From positions 10,930,001-10,994,000 of the forward strand of contig NC_135155.1 in assembly GCF_050948215.1 (NCBI RefSeq): 64,000 bases of DNA, given 5' to 3'. The DNA is from Halictus rubicundus. Taxonomy: Eukaryota > Arthropoda > Insecta > Hymenoptera > Halictidae. Numbering within the stretch: the stretch's first letter is position 1; every line of letters begins with the position of its first letter. The notes beneath the pieces were generated by a model, which was not told the DNA's origin, did no database searches, and was given only the letters and a program-made list of their open reading frames with translations. Below are positions 56,187 through 64,000 of this stretch, one piece after another. The translations under genes and the position numbers were made by a program.

Positions 56187-58524
56187 TAACTGCAAGACGA
56201 TTTTGGGTCCCACAAACCCAACCTGTGAACAATGTTCATTCACACGGAGGTGTTCATTCATTGGACAGGTCAGCCTAGAATAAGCATGTTCGGCGGCATT
56301 ATGTAATTCCGGCCCCCGATTTCACGTGGTTCACGAAACGCCCACGGGCCCGGGCGTCGGTGTCGACACTCGATTTCCATACGAGCATCAATTAGCGGGC
56401 CTGATCGATCGGCGCGATGCAAATCGCGTCCCACCCACGGCATCGTTATCCGCGCTATCCGAATTCGTCGAATGAACCGGCCGAAATTGATTTATCGCTC
56501 GTATAAATAGCCACGGGATCCGAATGGGAGTTCTCCGGACAAGCATCCGAGCCTGATGGCGTAACACACCATCGCCGCCGAAACACATCGCCGCGCGGCC
56601 CGACCGGGCCCGGGGTGAACAAAAATCGTCGGGACCGACTCGGGACTCTCTTTTAATTACAGGAACCGCGACCGTTCTTTCTTTTTTTGTTTTCTTTGTT
56701 ACTCCCCACCTACCTAAGGAGCCTTTTAGGCTGTCAGTCGGTACGTCCTACCCGGTTGATGGTCTGCACTCTAATACGGACCGTCGACCGGGAGGAATCG
56801 TGACTAAACGCATTTCGATAAAGGCACACGATCCGAAACCGAGATACCGGAGGCGACACCGGACGAGGGATGAGGCCCTCGATTAGGATAGTCGGACATC
56901 GTGTACCGACTCCCACGGATTGAGACGTAAGACTAGGGGGAGGGGGATGGCCTGGACCGGGGAACTTGTGGGTCAAAAGTCATCCTGGATGGAAGACAGC
57001 CCTCGCGATATCCCAAGACAATGGGCCCGCGGCGAACCGTGTGATTAATGATTCGATCGCGGATACGCGCGTGTATGTGTGTGCGTCTGTCATTTGATTT
57101 CGATACGGTGTTTAATTGATTTTTCCGGTGTCCTCCCGTGAAGCTGTTTGACACGGGGGAAGAGTTGCTGGTCGCGTAATTAATTCGTTATTATCAGACT
57201 GCGAAATGAGAAATGAAATCGGTTTTCATTCTCAAGGTCGCCATCCCCATTTTGTAGTTTCTTTTACCATCGACGAACGGTACGTTGATTAATCACCACG
57301 CGTTGTTGTGCCGCGCATATATGAAGAATGCACGACAATCGGATCGATTGAAGAATAAGAAAATAAAATTTATTTAAGTGTAAAGTGAAACGTCAAATTG
57401 AAGATGGGATCCGATGGATCAGCTTCGCGGCGCAAACAGATCGATAATAATCCTGTATACTGTAACAGTAATAGTAATTTGCATTCTAGAATCGGGCATT
57501 TCACGTGCAACAACCAAACATAATAATGTAAACGCGTTGACGTAATTCTCGCAACACCTGAAAACAAGCTCGAGGAATTAGAACCATTTTGAGGGAACAT
57601 TGTGCCGTGTTGAATGGCACACGAAGACTTTTTTGGCAGACCGTACGTTCTTTATTAGCGGTTACATTCCGTTTAAAACGTACCGTAACGGCAAGACTGT
57701 AATTCAGTCGCAGCAACGATTCTTTTCACGTTGGCCCAGTTCGGTTTAATGTTCTCGTTGGATTTTTCTTGCTGGACCTGTCTCGGTCCCCGTGTTCCGC
57801 GCGTTGCGTCACGCGCTGGAACCTCGTCGCCGCACCGCGAGGTACAATTCTCGCGCGGAGCGGATCGGATCGGATCGGATCGGAGCAGAGCGGAGCAGAG
57901 CGTAGCGGCGGCTATCCGCTCGCACGCGACTCCATTCTCGCGGAGAAAGTACTACGCGCGAGTAACGACCCTCGCGAGCATTCGGCATTCGGCTTCACGC
58001 CACCGAGAGATTTACTCGCGTGTACCACCGGTTTTGTCGCTCGTTTGTTTTTAAAGCGGCGCGTACACCTACCGCCGTTGTAGTTAGTTTGTCGGAGGAT
58101 TACTCCCGGCACCGGGGTTACGATATTTATGCGGCAAAGTATCCAGTCGAGTGCACTTTAAAGGCTAGGTATTAAATCAGCAGGGCTTATTCTATAATCA
58201 GCGGCTGGAATTGTGCGGGCATTTTATCGGATTAGTTGATGAAACGACGTCCTGTCACTTCGATCGTCGTGCACCGGTCCCGTGCATTACCCGCGGCTCC
58301 GTTCTTCATGGTAATTGAAGGTTCCCGTTCGATCTGCGCGCACGACATTCGTCGTTTACACCACGGAATTTTCAACCGTTCTTCGAAGCACTTCGAATTA
58401 CTGTGCCGTTAAACCTACTCGTGAACTCGTTAATTAGTTGAAGAAAGGTGAAATAGGAATGGAGTGTGAAGTTGATTGCGGCAAGAATTGATCAAATTAG
58501 TGTAAAACTTGGTAACGGTTTATT
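56187..58524. other. Non-coding stretch, GC-rich in parts
   Basis: GC-rich at 56.3-57.1 kb and 57.7-58.4 kb. Contains a GGATC/GGAGCAGA repeat at 57861-57905. Frames such as 57731-58083 are compositional. No gene or promoter could be supported. Confidence 0.5.
57861..57905. repeat. (GGATC)n and (GGAGCAGAGC)n repeat
   Basis: About four GGATC pentamers are followed by about two copies of a GGAGCAGAGC unit. Confidence 0.93.
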
Positions 58525-58749
58525 TTACACTAGGTTTACGGGACCGGTCAAAATGACGGGTTCTAATATTTTTAGTTTAAAATTATTAAGATTCTAAGGA
58601 TGTATGCATGAGAAATTATTTAGCAAATTTATTTCTTTGGATATATATTCTTTTAAAAATATTTCTAAAAATGTGGGTAGCACGTTTTTGGTATTTTTAT
58701 AAAGTAATGCGAAATAGTCAGTTTTAGTGCTCCGTAAACCTAATGTTAA
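58525..58749 (+). mobile_element. TTAA-type MITE, CACTAGGTTTACGG family
   Basis: The left end, TTTACACTAGGTTTACGGG, has its TTAA mutated. The right end, reversed, TTAACATTAGGTTTACGG, has an intact TTAA (58746-58749). The terminal inverted repeat of about 14 bases is perfect at the core. This copy preserves GGTCAAAATGACGGG near the left end. About 225 bp. Confidence 0.82.
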
Positions 58750-58820
58750 CATACTTCGGTGATACCGCACACAATAGTCTAGTCAGTTGGTCTTGAAACG
58801 TAGTATTATACATTTATAAC

Positions 58821-59003
58821 TAGACTGCGGATGTTTATGCAATTAGCAATTTTTTTAGAGGTACTTTAAGAAAGTAGAGTCAAATGAAATTTTATTTTCA
58901 GTGGTAGTAGCCTTTGTAAAAATTCTAAATTCTATCGAATGTTACATTTTAGTATTTTTTGACAATTTTCAGAAGCCATAAATGCATAAAGATCCGCAGT
59001 CTA
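58821..59003. mobile_element. hAT MITE, TAGACTGCGGA family, with 8 bp TSD
   Basis: The left end is TAGACTGCGGATGTTTATGC and the right end is GCATAAAGATCCGCAGTCTA, the cleanest pair of termini in the window. Flanks TTTATAAC (58813-58820) and TTTATGAC (59004-59011) match at seven of eight bases. 183 bp, AT-rich and non-coding. Confidence 0.88.
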
Positions 59004-59828
59004 TTTATGACAAACACGTATATTTTTACATTTCTGTAAGCCTATTATCAGAGCTCTTCTCAAGGCTCAAGAACACGGAACAAAATTACGTAATTTTTCA
59101 GCACGTTTTTGTCGGACGCAATGCTATTCCTCATTCTGGAAAAAAAGACATCTACACTATGAAATTCGTCAATGTCGCAATTAGTACAGTAATTTCGAGA
59201 CCCGGTCTCACCTCATCATCAATTACAGCTCTGGACTAAAGTCCTTACAAAAACCACAGGTGACCTTGGACTATCCTTGTCGCGTCACGTAAAAAATGTA
59301 TTCACCTGTAGTACTAGATCTACTACGTAAATCTTCCTGTCAAGGAACAAGCATTCGCTACCACCATTTCTTTCAGAAATAGTACTCACAGTGACAAAAC
59401 TTTTTTAACGTGAACCATACTTTTTGTCGTAAAGTATTCTGACAACATCAGCGCCGTGACCTTGAAATCGTATGGAACGTTACGAAAGTGAGACGTCCGT
59501 AACAATTGTATTAAAAAACAAATTCTACCGACCTCTACACTCGAAACAATTAAATGCAATTCACACTGGCCAGAGTTAATATTACGACAATATCATTACA
59601 ATAAGGTACCTTTTTTTAAATGTGAACTGCACGACTTAAATTTTTTAAAGGCATTTCACTGTTGCGCTTTTTCTTCGACAATTTTTCAGCTCCGTTTCGT
59701 TAAAGCGGATAGTTGCCTAGTTACGGAAAGCATGTGGCATGCAACAGTAAGAGAAGCGAGGATTCGGCATAGTGGCGTCGTCGTACAATAGAAGGGGGAG
59801 ATTTCATTCAGTTTGGTTACCTTTAGAG
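59004..59828. other. Non-coding stretch, no gene recognised
   Basis: AT-rich with several TGACCTTGAAA-like motifs (for example at 59457 and 59263) that also occur near 53990 and 54280. This may be diffuse transposon debris. Confidence 0.45.
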
Positions 59829-60039
59829 CAGGCCTGGGCAACTGGTGGCTCGCGAGCCACACACGAGTCCCCTTCCCACTCCTGAGACCCCCCACCATGC
59901 TCCCAAGGAGTGTGGAGAAGGGGGCGCGAGCTAGGATAAAAGCACGATAGAGTAATACGAAGTGGCCAGTGGTGGGGGAACCTGCGTACTGGTGGTGGGG
60001 GTCGTGAGGCGATGGCGGGGGAGTAGTTGCCCAGGCCTG
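59829..60039. mobile_element. hAT-like MITE, CAGGCCTGGGCAACT ends
   Basis: The left end CAGGCCTGGGCAACT and the right end AGTTGCCCAGGCCTG are exact 15-base inverted repeats. CAGG-starting termini followed by a CTCGCGAGCC motif are typical of a widespread hAT type. The eight flanking bases (CTTTAGAG and CCCCAGAG) match at five positions, so the target duplication has decayed or is doubtful. 211 bp, GC-rich and non-coding. Confidence 0.75.
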
Positions 60040-60047
60040 CCCCAGAG

Positions 60048-61422
60048 TATGATGGAAGATCTTTAAGAAGAATTTTATTCGCAATCAGGACAAGTTCTCG
60101 AAAATTTCGGGATTCTCAGGAATCCCGATATATTCGAGAACCCGACCCCTCCCTACCATTGAGTTCTCGCACAGCTCCAGCTGCCTCGATAGTTTGCAGA
60201 ACCTGGAAGCTTGCAAGTATTTTCAGTCCCGTTCCGCGCAACTACCGAGGCACTACTGCAGAGCGTTTGATTGCTCGGTCGCGCGGCGGTAATTAGTCAG
60301 AGGAGTACGACGACGTCGTAAACCAAACGGTTTGACGGCAGGTTACCCTATAGATCTGTCACATCTGTCATACAGACGCATTCAGCTGACGCAACGAGGC
60401 ATCGAACAATCGTACATAGAACACCCACTGAGCTGGCTCGGTTACATCACGGCCTACCGGTCGGACCCGAGTGCTCGAACTTCAGCCACGTCGTTTTCCG
60501 CCGCGCGGCGAAACCGTCTCGCGTCTGTTGAGCATGGACAAACGCACGCGGGCGTACACGGACAACACACACACATGCAGGCTCGATCACGCGTGGCTGT
60601 ATTCCGCTCGGCCGGCCGCGATAGAAAGTGAAAATAAGTTCTCCGTTTAAACGCGGACTCGGCTTTCCTCGTTCCGGAAGTGGTCCGCGGCGAGGCCAAT
60701 TAGAGACGTCTGTCCACCGCGGTAGGACTCTCAGTCTGACTCTTCATTAGCACCGAGAGCAGCCCGGTAAGTTCAAGGCCGACGCTCATTCGGTGCCGGG
60801 ACGAGGCGGGAGAGGCGAGCCGGTGCGCGCGGCGCGTTCGTTTGTAGGTACGCGGCTCGAACAAGCACACAGTACCTTTCCATTTCAGTCGGCGTGCACC
60901 GCTACCGCGGGCATCATCATCATTATCATCATCATTATCTGCAGCAGTTTAGTCGTCACCCATTTACGCACGCCAATCGCGTGCGAGAGCGGGGCACGCG
61001 GTCCAGACGCGCGGCGACTAAAGGAAAACTTTTGATCCGCTAAGTGTCCGGGTGCCAGCGTCGCGGGGTGACGTGAACACCTTATACTGTCATAAATCAT
61101 CGGCGAGATCATTTCCAGGGGTTCTTGTCGCTCCGGGAGTAATAGGTCAGGTGCTGTTCTTCGTTACCGCGGAGGTCGTTCTCGAGGAGAGGTCGAAGAG
61201 CATTCGGTTGATTATTCACTCTTTCGCGTACAGAGATAAGAGCAAGTATCACGATACGCGTCGAGATCGTTTTGTTAGCGTTATTTTATTGTGCCCTTCT
61301 TTCTTTGCAATTTTATTGTAATGATGGTTGCACGATAAAAACTTGTTGGCACGCGACGGAATAGCCTAAGTTAAAAATAAAAATATAGATAACCTGAGTC
61401 AATAGAGTCATGATGATGCTCC
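60048..61422. other. GC-rich block with a possible non-coding first exon
   Basis: Contains TCAGTC (60731-60736), an insect-initiator-like motif, 30 bases before a strong donor (CCCG/GTAAGTTC, exon end 60766). This arrangement would fit the first non-coding exon of a plus-strand gene. A CAT-triplet microsatellite lies at 60912-60939. No coding exon is supported. Confidence 0.4.
60912..60939. repeat. (ATC)n/(ATT) triplet repeat
   Basis: About nine ATC or ATT triplets. Minus-strand translation gives a false methionine/isoleucine run. Confidence 0.9.
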
Positions 61423-61713
61423 CCGTTAAACAATCGATTCCCACTAAGATGGATCGATAGAAGAGGTGTTATTGAGTGGCCACCAAGATCACCAGATCTA
61501 ACACCAGTCGGCTTCTTTTTTTGTGGGCACACTTAAAGTCTTGTTTATAAAACGCAACCAGAAAGCGTAACCGATTTGCGTCACAGAATTGTACAGGAAT
61601 GTAGAGCTATTCCAACAGATACCTTCAAAAATGTTCGTTCAGAATTTGAGAATCTTCTGTATTATTGTTTAGAAAACAACGGAAAACATTTTGGATATTT
61701 GTTATCGTTATAA
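61423..61713 (+). pseudogene. Tc/mariner-type transposase C-terminal fragment
   Basis: Frame-consistent translation gives LNNRFPLRWIDRRG, then VIEWPPRSPDLTP, a hallmark of Tc1/mariner-type transposases near the last catalytic acidic residue. It continues with VGFFFCGHT, a stop codon, SLVYKTQPESVTDLRHR, IVQECRAIPTDTFKNV, RSEFENLLYYCLENN and a natural stop at 61711. The usual sequence after DLTP is a D or L, D then FFLWGHLK. Here the expected aspartate has become glycine, and an internal stop replaces the lysine. Just upstream, GATGATGCTCCCC resembles the codons for QDGAPPH, but a deletion and frameshift separate it from the rest. The bulk of the protein and both element ends are missing. This is a dead fragment of a family different from the mariner at 2464. 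Confidence 0.85.
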
Positions 61714-62220
61714 AGAAATTACAAACTTTCTCGCAGTATAAGTACGACTCGCTCTACTTCCCTTTAAAAATCTCCGAAACTAGTGCGCGACTAGAAAAAG
61801 GTATCCTACGAAAATTGCCGGTCTTTTTACGTACAATAAAATCCCATAATAAAAAATACAGGTTTTCATTTGAAAAAACAAAGTTGACCTTCAAATGGCC
61901 TTGAAAACGCCACCCAAATAAAAAACTGATACTTTCCCCCTCGAAATCCTTGGACACGTGTTTTACACTTCTTTAATATCTCTCATACTTTTCGAGATAT
62001 TCGGCTGTATATCTTCCTAACGAAGTAAAGAAGGCTTTTCTATTTGATTAGCATCTTCTAAGGATTCGCAGTCTAATCGCTAGGCACACCGACGAACCGC
62101 GATGCTTATACAGCACGAATAAAATTCAAGTCGCTCACATTGTTCCTGCTACTGTCTCTTACTACGCTTGAAGCGGGAAATAAGCAGATGCAGAAACAAA
62201 ACCCGCAAGCGCGCGATAAA

Positions 62221-62244
62221 ACTTTCGCTTTTCGCAGGTAAACG
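62221..62244 (+). promoter_or_regulatory. Candidate recursive (zero-length exon) splice site
   Basis: A pyrimidine-rich tract (ACTTTCGCTTTTCGCAG, ending 62237) is joined directly to GTAAACG, a donor-like sequence. It is on the same strand as the candidate exon at 46238 and the similar site at 34878, which would fit stepwise removal of a very long intron. It could be coincidence. Confidence 0.28.
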
Positions 62245-63317
62245 CGGTACCTTTGACTGTTGGCATCGTCCGATAGTATCTTTGCGAGACACGAGAAATG
62301 TAGCAACCTCGAGTCCCAGCGGAGATCAAACCATCGAGTGAGAATGAAACAGCGCCGCGGAAAGTTCGCAGTCTAGCGGATTACTGTAAAGTCTAAGTGA
62401 ACAAAGGCCCGCGATCCTGCGATGTTACACAACAAAAGTGATCCCCGACACGTAACACCTTCCCTGACACATTCCGCTGTAACGTCGCCGATGTTCAGTG
62501 GAACAGAACCCGGCGCATGGCGTGTCGCAACGCGAGCGTCGCATCGCGTCGAAGTGGTGTAACGCGGGGTGTTTTTCTCTCTTCCCGTTTTCACGGGTAA
62601 CTCGATTTTTCCCGTTGCGGGACACCGAGGTGCCGCATAATGATCCGGGCAGCTGCTCATCATCGCCCGTGCTCTACGCAATAAGCCCGACCAGTTAGGC
62701 GGCGCGTCCAATGTGGATCACTCGTCCCCCGTTCATCAGCTAGGAGCAGCGAGGCGCGGGGCCCCGTAGCTCAGCTTTAAAGCTCAATTATTTATATACG
62801 CGGCTCTCGCCCGGTGATTCGCCCGTGCGATGATTACGCCAATCATAATACGGCCGGACCGCTAACAGCCGGCCATTGTGATTGGCCCGTCGCGGATCAG
62901 GCTAACTACTCGCAGAAATCAAAGAAAATAGAAACAAGACCGATCCTCAATCACCTGTAATTGTACTCTGTCTGTCCCGCCGCTGCGCCCTTGATACTTA
63001 GCGATGCACAATCTTCTCTTCGCGGCTCGCTTCTGCGTGTCCGTTGCCACGCTTGCCGATCCAGCTGGTTACTTTCGTGTTTACAGCCATATTTATTAAG
63101 ACGACGTGCACATCCTGCGCGACGGATCACGGATCGAGCCCTTCGCAATTTGTAATCGCCGCATGATGTCGTTATTAAATGATCCGACTTTTGTCCGACG
63201 TCCCTGGGAAATGCGCGTGGCTTTTCTCGACCTGGTCAGTTTTCACAATCGCCGAGTACGGTAAAGTCTTGATCCAAGCCGAACGGAGCTATACGATCTT
63301 AGTCAGTTCCCTCCACT

Positions 63318-63335
63318 GGGGGGGGGGGGGGGGGG
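63318..63335. repeat. Poly-G run
   Basis: A homopolymer of about 18 G. Runs this long can form G-quadruplexes and are prone to length error in assemblies. Confidence 0.95.
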
Positions 63336-64000
63336 TGTACTCCTCGAGGGGTCAAGAAGCTGGAACTGCGTGGCATTTTTCTGATTAAAATTACCCTAAA
63401 CACGACATATATGCGCCGTTCTTTTTTACGTTCGCCGCGGTCGACGCGGTCACAAGAAAATGGTAGCCCTACACGATCCACGTCACAGCACGAACCCGAG
63501 GATTGGGCTTAGGTCAAAACTTCACTGTACTTTTAAGTTTCTATAAACCGTGCCTGCTTTGATCAACTTTCGAGTAAAAATAATTAAATCTCAATCTCAA
63601 TTCTTATATTTAAGGTCTTCACTACATGATCCTGTTTCATGGATCCGACGAATTCATCCAGAAGTATAAGAGAAATCACTCAATTGTTAGAATCTGCTGC
63701 ATTCGAGCTACAAGAGGCGATGCAAAATTGAAGAAATGTTCTCGTAACATTTCCTTTGTTGTGCTTCACAGAAATCTGCCGCAAGCATGAGAAGTCTTTC
63801 GATATTTTGCGATATGTAAATTAATCCTAGAAACGAGGCACATTTCGCGTTGAGCAAATTCAGTATTCCGCTACGTAACTTTCCAGAACCAACGGAACCC
63901 ACTCGCGGCCCATATTCTGTGAATTGCGGCTCTGGCGGCGCTCCCCGCGGCCCGCGCTTCTGTCATTTTCTCAGATCATCGCCTACCGTTCGATGTCTCA

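Larger units (their letters stand above)
61714..64000. other. Non-coding stretch to the right edge
   Basis: Contains the candidate recursive splice site at 62221-62243 and a TATA-like TTTATATACGC near 62790. There is also a palindromic AGCTTTAAAGCT (62772-62783) and a poly-G run (63318-63335). Hydrophobic or arginine-rich frames here have no domains. Nothing at the right edge suggests a gene running out of the window. Confidence 0.45.

Noticed and set aside
60885..61112. Minus-strand frame with a Met/Ile-rich hydrophobic segment
   Set aside because: The segment is the translation of the ATC/ATT triplet repeat, not a membrane helix.

Overview
This 64 kb window looks like nuclear DNA from an insect, most likely an aculeate hymenopteran (bee or ant). 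That is an inference from texture. AT-rich stretches alternate with GC-rich, CpG-rich patches (about 12.8-14.5, 27.1-27.8, 32.2-33.9, 57.7-58.4 and 60.2-61.1 kb). There are long (CT)n/(GA)n microsatellites and remains of two mariner/Tc-type transposases. Short non-autonomous DNA transposons are dense. No feature suggests a bacterium, a virus or an organelle, and I found no convincing tRNA, rRNA or CRISPR array. Apart from decayed transposase fragments, no recognisable conserved protein domain is visible. The window reads as a gene-poor interval or the long introns of one or more genes. The best candidate for host coding sequence is a short plus-strand exon at 46238-46310. It encodes a signal-peptide-like start and ends in a good splice donor. 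A possible minus-strand terminal exon lies at 46923-47119. Two plus-strand sites (34878/34879 and 62237/62238) look like recursive splice points, which would suit giant introns, but none of this is proven.

Layout. 1-8.6 kb: mostly featureless, with a pogo/Tigger-like hairpin (2.1 kb), a deleted mariner copy (2464-3238) and a CT microsatellite. 8.6-14.4 kb: a one-ended repeat, a tandem pair of TA-flanked MITEs (11.9 kb) and a GC-rich, microsatellite-rich block. 14.4-21.4 kb: a 513 bp hAT-like element with a near-perfect 8 bp target duplication and an internal tandem duplication, then a cluster of AT-rich hAT MITEs and small palindromes. 21.4-28.8 kb: a 41 bp minisatellite, several TTAA- and TA-flanked MITEs (one nested pair) and a four-unit array of about 198 bp. 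28.8-38 kb: sparse, with a GC-rich block containing polypyrimidine tracts. 38-45.5 kb: nested MITEs at 39.5-40.5 kb and a second mariner deletion derivative. 45.5-50.3 kb: the candidate exons and a tandem duplication. 50.3-56.2 kb: foldback elements and piggyBac-like MITEs, one inserted cleanly into a hAT MITE. 56.2-64 kb: a GC-rich region, more hAT and TTAA MITEs, and a Tc/mariner transposase C-terminal fragment.

The clearest result is a set of transposon families that can be defined from internal comparison alone. (i) hAT MITEs with termini TAGACTGCGGA and 8 bp target duplications. (ii) TA-flanked MITEs of about 208 bp with termini TACAGTGA. (iii) TTAA-flanked, piggyBac-like MITEs of at least three kinds. 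(iv) TA-flanked foldback elements. Four nested insertions give a relative order of activity. These elements do not form a functional system together; they record successive invasions of a non-coding region.
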